Source of the DNA: Prunus persica
Taxonomy: Eukaryota > Streptophyta > Magnoliopsida > Rosales > Rosaceae
Direction: 5' to 3'
Length of the DNA stretch: 64,000 nucleotides
Assembly: GCF_000346465.2 (NCBI RefSeq)
Contig: NC_034011.1
Coordinates: 23,014,264-23,078,263 of the forward strand
Positions 48,701 to 59,302 of this stretch are shown here, piece by piece. The position numbers were made by a program, and so were the translations under genes. Numbering within the stretch: position 1 is the first letter of the stretch; each line of letters opens with the position of its first letter. The notes beneath the pieces are model-generated. The model saw nothing but the letters and a program-made list of their open reading frames with translations. It did not search any database and was not told the DNA's origin.

Positions 48701-49650
48701 GTAAAAACCCTAGAAACTAAACAACAGTTGCAGCCTCCTTTAGGGTCGGTGGCTTCTCCAACAACCCCCCCTCCCCCTCATTTTTTCCGTCTCCTCTCTC
48801 TCTCTCCCTCCTCCCTTCCCTTCCCCTTTTCTTTCCTAGTTCTTCCCCTCTCCTCTCTCTCCATTGTCATTTCTCTAACTCTCTCTCCCTCCTCCAGTCT
48901 TCCCTCCCTCATTTTTAGGGAGACTTTTGGAGTTGAGATCCGTTTGGATCTTGAAATTTGTTTGTTTGTTTTGTGTATTTTTGTTGTAGGTTCTTGGTGG
49001 ATTCATGTTGTTGTTGGATCTTTTACTTGATTGTGTTGTTGCTGGGATGGATGGGTTGTGGTAGCTGTCGACCTAGCTTCTTTTGTTTTGTTGTGTTGTT
49101 GAAGTAGTCACTGCAAATCACTGTAGTCACCATGATGTATTTTCTGCTTGGTCCACGCACACAAGGTTTTTCTACAGTTTTGGATTTGAAGCTACAAAAA
49201 TAAAAGTTGACGGTTTGTGTTGGATTGGGTTTTGTCGGTGCGGAACTATGGGTTTAGCCGGTATGACGCTACGAGTCTTTTCAGTTTGTCGGGGAGGACG
49301 TAGAGCAGTGTTCTTTTTTCTTTGTTTGTTGTAGTTTAATAATTCTCAAAAACTCTTTAGGAGTTTGCTGAAGTTTGTATTTTACTTTCGACTTTTTGAT
49401 ACGGATTTTCCATTTCTGCCATTGCACAGTGGATCTGTATTATAAGTCTGAGTATAAGTGCTTTTGTCTGCCGAATCAAAGTTTTAAGGCTTTTTATGTT
49501 TATGCGTAATTCTCTTCGGATCAAACCAAATGGTTTTTGTGTTTGGTCACTAGAGATATTGTACTCATATTTGGTACTATGATTGCTTTGTACTTTTTTT
49601 CTATTTTTTCAATAAATTACTATCGCTTTTTCTATAATAAAAAAAGAAAA
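48700..49650 (+). mobile_element. Possible retroposon-derived segment, unclassified
   Basis: It opens with CCCTAGAAACTAAACAACAG and pyrimidine-rich leader-like DNA. A T/G-rich body follows, ending CAATAAATTACTATCGC then TTTTTCTATAATAAAAAAAG. The 5' leader style and A-rich end suggest a non-LTR element or processed insert. No reverse transcriptase domain is readable. Confidence 0.3.
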
Positions 49651-49863
49651 AAATTTGTTGTGTTTTATGAGTATTTCGAGTGCAGATATGTTCAAAGTTC
49701 GATATTATCACTGTATCACCTACTAATATTAATGATTCCAAGTACAAATTATATTATCTTTTTCATGTGTAGTACATGTTCAAGTATAACTCGAACCTTC
49801 TCAATTTTCCACATGGAATCAAATTTGTTTCTTTGGCAAATCGAATATAAATATTATGCTCTT

Positions 49864-51296
49864 AGATCAAATTTGTTCATTTGTGTATCGTACGTATAAG
49901 TTGAAAGCTAGTAAATAATTGGTTTCCAAAAGATGGCTGTTGATTTTGTCAAGCAGACATTACTCTAAAGTTGTGTTTTGTCAGACGATGGTGATATTGA
50001 TGAACACCTTCTATTTTGGACTTGTGAAAATCATAAAACACCCAATTCAGGGAGGCCTTACAGGGCTTTTAGCCTGGAGCTTGGTGGGTTGAGCACAGCC
50101 CAGCAATGGTTGAACAAAACCTTATTTTGAGCTTCCAATTGCACCCATCAATTTGATCAATGCACCCTCAGCAGCTTCTTCCATTCAACTTCACTTATCT
50201 CCTTCCCACTTATGGTTTGTGTCATCATCGTTAGGTCGAACCTTTGATTCAGTGGATACTGCACAATTGGAATAATGAGAAATGCATTAAAATTCTGAAG
50301 AATTGACGCGAAGCCATCTCTGAGAAAATTGGGAAGGTGGGTATTATAGATTGGAAAAATCTCAGGAGACGTGAGAGGAGATATTGAAGGTGAGGCGATT
50401 TGTGGTGCAATTTGAGACAAGGTCTTGGCCATGAGAGTTTATGATGTCTGCAATGCCAAGCTCCACAGCACACTTCAAGGCCATGCTTTCAACAAAGTAG
50501 TTGTACGTGTAACGCAAAATGTCAACTTGGCCTTGTAGTATGGCTTCCTCTTCCTTCACTTTTAGCATTGCCATGATCCCTCTCTTCAAAGAAACTAATA
50601 AAAAAACTTAGTTTTATAGCTAAAACTTTGCAGGGATTAGATATAATGCCTAACTTACTAGCGTTTCCTTGCGCGATTTGGCGTATGAATTCCTTGCTTA
50701 TCTATCTTGACTTGACATATGACCTAATGTTTAGTCTGAATCGTGTATTTTCAATTCTACTTGGTCAAGAATGGATTTGCATCATAACCAGGATAAGCTA
50801 ACATGCTGGTATATTTTTATTGTTTTATGGGTTGGAAACGAAATAATATAATACACAAGAAGAAGGAAACACAGAACAGTCCAATCCAACTGATTAAAAC
50901 TTGTTGGGTTTCGCCTGAAAATGGTCTGAGTTCGTCTTATAAATTTCCATCACGCATATACACCATGACATGTGGCAAATCAAAGTTGATACCTTTGGTG
51001 TGTGGCCGAGATTTCATGATCTCGCCTATAACCTCTCCGATCCCACCTCCCACATTCAACAATGATTTCAATACAACAGAGCTCATCTTTATACACTGAT
51101 AAGAAAGCCCTCATCACCATCTTGACCTCACATGTGAAAGTTATATATCGGATCAACATAATAACCATGACTTTATCAAAAAAAACACAATAACCGTATA
51201 AGATTTGTTCCTCTTGTATATTCTGGAAATACATAATTAAATTTTCTCGGATCTAGTCCATTAAAAAATAACTTTAACTTATAAACCAGTGATTTT
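49864..51296 (-). pseudogene. O-methyltransferase relic, copy 1
   Basis: On the minus strand the 5' part (MKRGIMAMLKVKEEEAILQG ... NYFVESMALKCAVELGIADI, from 50589) is the dimerisation domain of a COMT-type O-methyltransferase. An 11-base loss near 50430 shifts the frame, most of exon 1 is missing, and the start of exon 2 (WILHNWN... homologue, about 50248-50350) lies inverted. The remaining part (FDLTMM ... SEVEWKKLLRVH) runs to 50157. Upstream, 50985-51110 encodes an isolated motif I piece (LLNVGGGIGEVIGEIMKSRP then HTKGINFDLPHV) of another methyltransferase copy. The whole segment recurs at offset 11160. Non-functional. Confidence 0.82.
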
Positions 51297-51455
51297 AGTT
51301 CATAAACCTTGTTCCTTTGTGGCTTTCTATTTTTCTCGTTCTTTCGGTTTGATTTGTGTCCTATCTGCTTGCCCTTTTTGTCCTCAACAAGATGGATTAA
51401 ACAAAGGAGACTTTAGACCTTGAATGTTAAAATCGATATCTCCCTTTAATGATTC

Positions 51456-51528
<73 letters not shown>

Positions 51529-51735
51529 GAGACACATAGTTATCATTTATAATTGAAATTCGTTTATCTTGTATTTGTAACTATCATTTGTCTTCATGAG
51601 AATATGTTCTTCCCTTGGATGTTAATCTTTTCCCTTTTTGATTTTTACTGTTTTGGAAGAAGAATATATGATTCCCTTCAAGACACGAGTTAATAATTTT
51701 TTGGATGTTTGTGACAACTTATACTGACACTTTCG
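51297..51735 (+). repeat. Transplanted copy of DUF789 intron 3
   Basis: Starting at TTAGTTCATAAACCTT this matches 44093-44340 and then 44971-45310 of the DUF789 gene: the TTTCTATTTTTCTCGTTCTT block, ATCGATATCTCCCTTTAATG, compound (CT)n(CA)n, AGACACATAGTTATCATTTA, and a last matching block ending with TTATCCGTA. The 44357-44870 part and the gap are absent here. No exon sequence is carried. It interrupts a SINE-like element shared with the other relic copy. Confidence 0.8.
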
Positions 51736-51950
51736 TTTATCCGTAAAACAAAACCTTATTTTGGGCTTCCATTTTCACCCATCAATTTGATCAATGCACC
51801 CAGGACAATGAGAGTGGAGAACTAAGAAAGTTTTTAAATCCTCTACAATTGAAATTTGACTTTCCAAGTAGAGCCTTATTACATGATAATTAAGCACTTG
51901 AGCTACTTACTGAGAAGCACTTGAAAAAAACAAAACAACATTGATGCAAT

Positions 51951-53167
51951 TCATTCAGGGTAAGCTTCTATGATTGATAGAAAACTTGGGATTTTGATGA
52001 TCTTATAGCGACCAAATCCTCCTTCCCTCAGAAGCTTCTTCCATTCAACTTCACTTCTCTCCTTCCCATTTATTGTTTGTACCATCATCGTCAGGTCGTA
52101 CCTTTGAACAAAAGAGTCCCACAGTCCATTATCTGGAAGAAGAACCCCATCTACTATAACCAACTTCCCAATTTTCTCAGGGATAGCTTTGCGACAATTC
52201 TTCAGAATTTGAGTGCATTTCTCATCATTCCAATTGTGAAGTATCCACTGAATCACAAATTAGAGTGTCACGAGTTAGTTTACTGCATACTTCTCACCAA
52301 ACTTATACGGTACACATTTAATTGACTAAAGATTCACGTTCAAAGTCTTAACAAAATAACATTTTTGTGCATGGATCTTACCTTCATGAAAATGGCATCA
52401 GCCTTAGGAATAACATCAAACATGTCACCACCCACATGGATCACACCAGGGTACTTTGGTGCCGTAGCCACCACGTCTGCTAGGTCAAAATTGATACCTC
52501 TTATATGTGGATGAGCCTTCACAATCTCAGCCACAGCCGTGCCTAGACCTCCTCCAACATCAACAATCAATCCCACGCCATCAAACCCTTGTTTATAAGT
52601 CGACAAGATTGCTTTCATGACAATTCTAGACGTGCATGCCATACCCTCTTTGAAGTAATTTCCCAATTCAGATTTCTCACTTGGGATATCATATAAGCTA
52701 AACCCATTTGCTTTCTGGAACCCACATCCACCTTCCTTTATGCATTGGCTTAGGTAATGCCAGGAGGCTAAGTGATGGGGTTGATTGGCCATGAGCACTA
52801 GAGGGGCCAGGCTTTGCTCCTCATTGCTCAAAAGCCACTTGGATGAACTCGTGAGGCCGTAGAGGGCGTCACCAGTTTTTGGATCAATGGTTGCCTCGAA
52901 GAGGTTCATGTGGACCAAAAATCTCAAGAGACGTGAGAGGAGATCAAGGTCGGTTGAAGGCGAGGCAATTTGTGGTGCAATTTGAGATAAGGTGATGGGT
53001 TGGCCTTGGCCATGAGAGTTTATGATGTCTGCAATGCCAAGCTCCACAGCACACTTCAAGGCCATGCTCTCAACAAAATTGTACGTGTATCGCAAAATGT
53101 CAACTTGGCCTTGTAGTATGGCTTCCTCTTCCTTCACTTCTAGCATTGCCATGAACTCTCTCTTCAA
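51951..53167 (-). CDS. COMT-type O-methyltransferase
   Basis: Two exons, 53167-52382 and 52247-51951, encode 360 residues, the usual length of plant caffeate/flavonoid-type SAM-dependent O-methyltransferases. The N-terminal dimerisation domain (AILQGQVDILRYTYNFVESM and following AVELGIADII) precedes LLSRLLRFLVHMNLF. The SAM-binding motif I is LIVDVGGGLGTAVAEIV, followed by IRGINFDL, VIHVGGDMFD and, across the intron, MKWILHNWNDEKC with catalytic His at about 266. The end is SEVEWKKLLREGGFGRYKII. Relatives include acetylserotonin-, chalcone- and resveratrol-type methyltransferases, so the acceptor cannot be predicted. ATG at 53152 (MAMLEV) is an alternative start five codons downstream. Intact, unlike the two flanking relics. 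Confidence 0.93.
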
Positions 53168-53247
53168 AGAACTAATAAATAAATAAAACTTAGTTTATAT
53201 GGTTAAAACTGTTGAGCAAATTAGATTACACAACTCCAATATAGACT

Positions 53248-53584
53248 TGTTGGAGACAAAATAAGTTTACAATAAGACAACTCTAAAAAGAAAGACCAAT
53301 TCTTACAAGCACCCTTTCTCACTTCTAGAGACAAACTCTAGAACACTCACACTTCTCACAAGGACTACTAGCTCTATAGCTTATTGCTCACTCTTCTTAT
53401 TCATACACTTACACAATGAAGTACATTTTCTATTTATAGGCATGTTTAGCCTACTTATTCTCCAATAATCGACTTTGTTCTCCACTGACTTTGGCTTCAC
53501 CAAAATTCCTAGCCACAAGTGTGTGGTAGCCAATTCTCCAAGCTTCAGTACCGCTGTCTTGCTTTTCAGACTTTGGATCTTACA
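53248..53584 (-). mobile_element. Possible solo LTR forming the O-methyltransferase promoter
   Basis: Read on the minus strand the segment begins TGTAAGATCC, has TATAAATA (53431-53438), and ends TCTCCAACA, so it has the TG...CA form and TATA placement of a Copia-type LTR. No 5-base target duplication was found, so this is tentative. It ends about 80 bases before the methyltransferase ATG, and the TATA box would drive that gene. Confidence 0.3.
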
Positions 53585-54896
53585 ATAATTATTTGAGGGA
53601 TTAATTATTTTATTAGTTTTTGAATTTAGACTCGATTTGTATTTGAGCTCCTCAATTTTCAAAATCGTTCTCATGGTCCTTTAACTTCACTTTTGTTAGG
53701 ACAAATAGTTCTTTAATCAATTTTGTTAACTTTTTTCTGTTAAATGCAGAGATAAAATGATATTTTTGTATTAAATTGATTCAAATATGAATAAAAAATT
53801 AAAATTAAAAAACTCTCTATCTCCCCATTTATTCTGATTTTTACTCCCCCAAAGTTTATTTTATTATTATTATTTAATTTTTTATATAATTTTCTTTTAT
53901 TATTATTTTAAAGATATAAATTTTTATAATTTAATGGAGTAAGTAGAACATAACAACCATTCGGGTGCAAAACTAAACTTTTTTCTAAACGAAATTAAAT
54001 GAACTTTCCACTTAGACCATCTCACCTTTGAATTTGTGACGTGGCCTAACTACTCTCAGAAGCCAAAATAGAGGTAGTTGAATTATAAGATAGAAGACTG
54101 GTCCACATCTTGACTTGAGCACGTGTACAATTTATTGTTCTATGTTGTTATGTGAAGGGTTTCTCGTGGCTGCTAGCAGTAGCCCCATGTGCTACCATCT
54201 ATCAAACTCAAGCAATCAGTTCCTATCATCATAATTTCTTGGTTTTAACTTTAAGACAAATAAATATAAAATGCAGTTTTTAAACCAGACAAGATATATA
54301 AGATAAGATGTTGGTTTCTTCGAGGTACTCTACTCATAATTTCTCTCTCTATTTTTTTTAATGAAAAAAAAACGAGTAGTAGATAATTCTGATGACCAAC
54401 AATTATTTAAGATACTGTTGAAGGTTTTTCTAGGCTACTATGCATGCAACCTTTAGCTTTGCATCGTCGGTGGAATCTCTTCTCCTCACTTCTACATTTT
54501 TCTAAAGAGTAAATTACTCAAATGGTCTTTAAATTTGTATTTGATTTACATTTTGGTCAATAAACTAAATTATTCGTTTAAATGGTCCACAAATTCTTTA
54601 TTAATCGGCATTTTGGTCATACCGTTATATTTTCTATTAAATTTAGTCATGTGAGCAACACATGCTATATTTGTGGGGGTAAATAAGACTTTTGACAACT
54701 AAAAATAAAAATATATTATTAAAAATTAAATAATAAAAAATTTTCTTTTTAAAATTAATTAAAAAACAAAAAGTAACCCACCTCTGATCTTTCCTATCCT
54801 TCCCCTTTCGACCCCCTCTGTCACCTAGCCCCCTCTGCGATTCAAACCTCCATCATGTAACTATGAGATATTGTAGCCATTGAAGCTGAGGTGATG

Positions 54897-54937
<41 letters not shown>

Positions 54938-55278
54938 CATGGTTATATTAACAAATCTGCAAATAAATTGGCACAACTATTGCAATTAAACCTGCAAACT
55001 AGACCAAGAACCACCACCTCCAACCCCACGAATCCACAACCCAAAACCCCAGCCACCACGAACCCAGAGCCACAAAACCCATCCCCTCCCTACGATTTTC
55101 TTCTCTCTACCCCTTGCGATTTTCTTCTTCCTCCATCCCCAGAACAGAAAGCAAGCTCTAAAAGCCTTGAAATTTATTCTGCTATTGCTGACGAAGAAGG
55201 CCTGAAAATTCATTCAATTCAAACTCTCTCTCACTTTGTCACTCCATTTTTTTTACTCTTGTTTTCAAGGTTGTACAT
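53585..55278. other. Intergenic, probable old DNA-transposon debris
   Basis: No gene was recognised. The stretch 54510-54700, with repeated AAATGGTC/TTTTGGTC words, resembles non-autonomous DNA element ends. (CT)n lies at 54897-54932. The proline-rich open frame starting at 54968 has no recognisable domain. Confidence 0.35.
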
Positions 55279-55307
55279 GGATCAAATTTGTTCATTTGTG
55301 TATCGTA
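55279..55307 (-). other. Left end of duplicated O-methyltransferase relic segment
   Basis: GATCAAATTTGTTCATTTGT followed by GTATCGTA matches 49864-49892, the left end of relic copy 1. The segment resumes at 61077 after the Copia insertion. Confidence 0.8.
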
Positions 55308-55729
55308 TGCTAAAATATGAATATGGTTTGAATGTATTTGGTTAACTTTATTCTTTTCCATAAGGAGGTATATATAAGAGTTTACAAGGTACTTTACAAG
55401 GAATTAGATACAGTAAAGAATTAGAAAAGTATCTCCTAATTATATAGTGCTTTGTCAACTATATAAAAATAAGAAAGTAAATCCCTTAATTAATCAAGGA
55501 AATAAATCTCCTTGATTAATTAGGAGACTCACGTCAACACTCCTTCTCAAGTTGGTGCATATATGTCACTAATACCTAACTTGGTAAGTGAGTCATGAAA
55601 TACTCTTCCACAAACAGCTTTGGTTAAGATATCTGTCAATTGATATTTTAATCTTACGAATGGTAGGTGGATGATCTTCTTCTCAAGTTTTTCTTTGATA
55701 AAATGTCTATCCACCTCAACATGTTTAGT

Positions 55730-56197
55730 TCAATCATGTTGAACTGGATTATGGGCAATATCGATGGCTGACTTGTTATGGCAATGTAACTCCATTGGCT
55801 TTTCTGGCTTGAATCCTAATTCTGTCAATAGTCTTCTGATCCATAGTAATTCACAAACTCCATGAGCCATTCCTCGATACTCAGCTTCAGCACTAGATCG
55901 AGAAACCACATTTTGTTTCTTACTCCACCAAGTGACTAGGTTACCTCCCACAAAAGTGAAGTACCTAGAAGTAAAGCGTCTGTCAGTAACGGAGCCAGCC
56001 CAATAAGCATATGTATATCCAACGACTTCGAGATCTCTATTTTTTGAGAACATTAACCCTTTTCCAGGTGCTGACTTTAAGTATCTTAAGATCCGATCAA
56101 CTGCATTCCTATGGGATACACTGAGTGAATACATAAACTGACTAACTACACTCACAACATATACAATATTTGGTATTGTGTGAGCTAAACATATCAA
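55730..56197 (-). pseudogene. Copia RNase H fragment
   Basis: The frame shows the Copia end of reverse transcriptase (MICLAHTIPNIVYVVSVVSQ), HRNAVDRILRYLKSAPGKGL and the RNase H stretch VVGYTYAYWAGSVTDRRFTS, then VTWWSKKQNVVSRSSAEAEY and a normally shaped ending with ELLWIRRLLTELGF. The expected aspartate in the usual YSDADWAG motif is altered to YAYWAG, a sign of decay. It stops in frame before the 3' LTR. Confidence 0.85.
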
Positions 56198-57401
56198 CCT
56201 TCCAACAAGGCGTTGGTACTATTCCTTATTAGTTGGTTCTTGATCCATGTCTTCACATAACTTGTGGTTCATCTCAATGGGTGTATCAGCAGGTTTGCAC
56301 CCAAGCATTCTTGTTTCAGTGAGTAGATCTAATACATAATACTTCTTCTTCCAAGTCTCCATGCAAGAAAATATTTTTTAATTCAAACTAATATAATGGC
56401 CAATCTAGATTTGCTGCTAGAGACAGAAGGACTCTGATAGAGTTAATCTTGGCTACGGGGGCAAAGGACTCTTAGTAGTCTATCCCATATCTTTGTGTGT
56501 ACCCCTTCGCCACCAATCTAGTTTTATATCTTTCAATGGATCCATCTGCTTTGAGTTTTACAGTATAAATTTATCTGTATCCTACTGTCTTCTTTCCATG
56601 AGGTAATGACACGAGTTCCCATGTGCCATTCTTCTGGAAGGCTCTCATTTCTTCAGTCATGGCTTCTTTACATTTTGAGTCTTCTAGTACTTCAGTTACA
56701 CTGTTAGGAACATGTATGTCGGCCAACTGCTTCACCAAGTGTACCTGTGATTCTGATAATCTACTGATGGATACATAATTGTTGATGAGATATTTTCCTC
56801 TTGCATTAAGATCTGCTTCACAGTGAACTGGAGGTTTTCCACGGTTCTTCCATTTTGGAATATGATATGTAGGCTCTGTGCCTTATGAAATTAAATCATC
56901 ATGGGATATTTCATTAATGTGATCAGTTTTAGGAAAAGATGTTACCTGAATGACGTCCTCAGCAGGTGATTGGAGTGTTACTGGCATTGAAGAATTATCC
57001 AGAGCAGGCAAAAACTCTTCAATATTCTCCTCATGAGTTTGACAGCAGGGTGGCGATCGGTCCCTTTCGGGCAGAGTCAAATTTCTGGGGGGCAACCAGT
57101 CACTTTCAACTTGCGGCCAGTCGTTTTTAGGCAGATTCGAATTCTCGTTGGGCGGCCGGTCGCTTGCATCGGGCGACCGGTCTTTTTCCGTCTGTGACGT
57201 TTCTGCAGGAAAAAATTCTGAAATTTGAGAAGTGTTGGCATTTTGATCCTCCTCCTAGACGGCTGAAAAATATATGTCAGATTCTCAGAATACAATATCC
57301 ATAGAAGTATAGATTTTCTGACTCGGAGGATGATAACATCGGTACCCATTCTGATGAGGTACATAACCGATGAAAACACATTTTTCGGCGCGGGGATCAT
57401 G

Positions 57402-57845
57402 TTAGTGGACAAAGACCACACAGCCAAAGATCTGGGGTTCCAGGTTTTGGGTAGGAGGTATTTGGATATGGTGGTAGAGTGTTTGAAGGGGGGTTTGGAA
57501 ATTTAAGATACTAGAGGGAATCCAATTGATAAGGTATGCTGCAGAGAGGACGGCTTCTCCCCAAAAGGACCTAGGCATATTGGCACTAAAAAGAGAGGCA
57601 CGAATTACGTCCAATAAGTGTCTATTCATTCTTTTAGCCACACCATTCTGTTGGGAGGTGTAAGGACATGAGCGTTGGTGAAGGATGTCATGATCTTGTA
57701 AGAACTGATTAAGGTCATGGTTGAGAAATTCTCCGCTATTGTAGTATGTGCCTGTAGAAGAGTTTCTCTTCTGTTGTTCTTCCTTAAGCAACTCCTCATA
57801 TTTAGATGCTTTATCTGCCAGTTCTGCCAGATCTCCAAACAGCAT
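57402..57845 (-). pseudogene. Gypsy Gag C-terminus fused in frame to Copia integrase
   Basis: Residues 1-35 (DLAELADKASKYEELLKEEQ region ending GTYY) are the end of a Gypsy-type Gag. Residues from about 36 on (SGEFLNHDLNQFLQDHDILH, then TSQQNGVAKRMNRHLLDVIR, FWGEAVLSAAYLINWIP) are the C-terminal half of a Copia integrase core. The switch lies at about 57738, between TACTAC and AATAGCGGAGAATTT. The reading frame continues across it. The upstream Gag frame (57855-58460) is separated only by one TGA at 57852-57854. Confidence 0.82.
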
Positions 57846-57854
57846 CCCATTAAA

Positions 57855-58460
57855 TCATTTTTTTAGAAAGATTTTAAGGGCGACTTGAGCCATTTGGATG
57901 AAGTTCCTTTCTTTCATAGGGATTCGGCACTTCATTTTGAGCTTTCTGAACCTGGTTATGAAGTCTTGAGTAGGTTCATCTTCACTCTGTTTGAGGGTAG
58001 CAAGATCACTGATGGTGACTTCTTGCTGGATTCTGAAATAATAGTTATGGAAAACATTTTCTATTTGCTCCCAAGTTTGAATAGAGTTAGCTGGTAAACT
58101 GGTGTACCAGGTGAATGCTTGTTCAGAGAGAGAATTTTCAAAAAGTCTTAGCTTTAACAAAGGGTTATTTTCTATGGCTATGCACTGGAAATAAAATCTG
58201 GCTATATGCTCCACTGATGAAGCATTGGGATCTTCTCTGTTGAACAAGGTGAAGTTTGGCGCCTTAAAACCCTGGGATAGAGGTATTTGATCAATATAAG
58301 CTGGATATGGCTTTCTATAAGTGGGCCTCTCTCCTCTTCTGGCTTCAGGCTCCATCATCTCCCTTATCATTCTCTGTAGTGCCCCTATATCATTTAAAGC
58401 ATTGACAGGGTATAGATTTCGTCCATGTTCTGGCTGAATGTGTTGAATCCCGTGCTCCAT
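57855..58460 (-). pseudogene. Ty3/Gypsy-type Gag
   Basis: A 201-codon frame with the retrotransposon Gag signature: YIDQIPLSQGFKAPNFTLFN, SSVEHIARFYFQC, LFENSLSEQAFTWYTSLPAN, WEQIENVFHNYYF, TISDLATLKQSEDEPTQDFI and FITRFRKLKMKCR. It belongs to the element nested in the Copia copy. Upstream on the same strand (about 59012-58728) lies an N-terminal extension frame (QFRKDRETAMARIPNLDVVV). One TGA separates this frame from its own C-terminus. Confidence 0.83.
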
Positions 58461-59302
58461 TCTGTATGGCCTGGGCAGAACTTCCTCCCTGTGTTCTTCT
58501 TCTTCTTCAAAATCTAGAAGGTTTCTCTAATTTGCTCCTGGTCCGTTCCTGTCATTGTTGGCAAAGGGGTTAATCCCCCCTCTGCCTTTTCTGCCTCTTA
58601 TTGGTGGAGGGAATGGATTGAGATCCATCCTTCTGGGTCCGTAAGGCAAAACAGCTGGTGCCTTAGGCAGAAATGCCGGGGGCTGATCACGTGGGGCCAC
58701 GGGTTATGGAATAGGTGGAGGTTCTGGCTAATTTTGAGGAACCTGAACCAGTGCAAGGCCTTCTGGCCTGATTGGACCCTCATGCTCTTGATCAAGAAGG
58801 GCTCTTCCCCTCTGTCTAGCTCGGATCTCTCCATGCCCTTGTAGTCCAGCTATCTGTGCAATGAGAGGATTTTCTTGGTATGGCCAAGCCAATCTTGGTG
58901 GAGGGCCATAAGGGAGGTCTAGCTGTTGGACTACAACATCTAGGTTTGGAATTCTGGCCATGGCAGTCTCTCGGTCCTTCCTGAATTGTCTGTTAATTTG
59001 CCATTGCATCATGGCTGTTGTTCAGAGTATCCTGGCTCTTTTGTGCTGTAGCCTTCTTTCAGAACACAACTTCCTGTATCTGATTCAACCTCCTGGAGCC
59101 AGTCTTGGAACATCTGCTTCCGGTGCTATCATGAGCTGAGTGTCTGACATAACTTTCTTCTGACTCCAATCATTCTCGGAGAATTACCTGATTTCTTTCC
59201 ATGGCGTGGCTTGGGTTCTAGCTAGAGCTTCCAATATTCATATACTTGAGAAAATTTCTGTTGAAGTATGTATACTGAGAAGTCCCACTGGGTGTGCCAA
59301 AT

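Noticed and set aside
54968..55345. Proline-rich 125-codon open frame
   Set aside because: No domain, low complexity, and its 3' end runs into the Copia LTR.
57077..57427. Open frame with repeated TGRP-like units between integrase and reverse transcriptase
   Set aside because: It is the frameshifted linker of the Copia polyprotein, not a separate gene.
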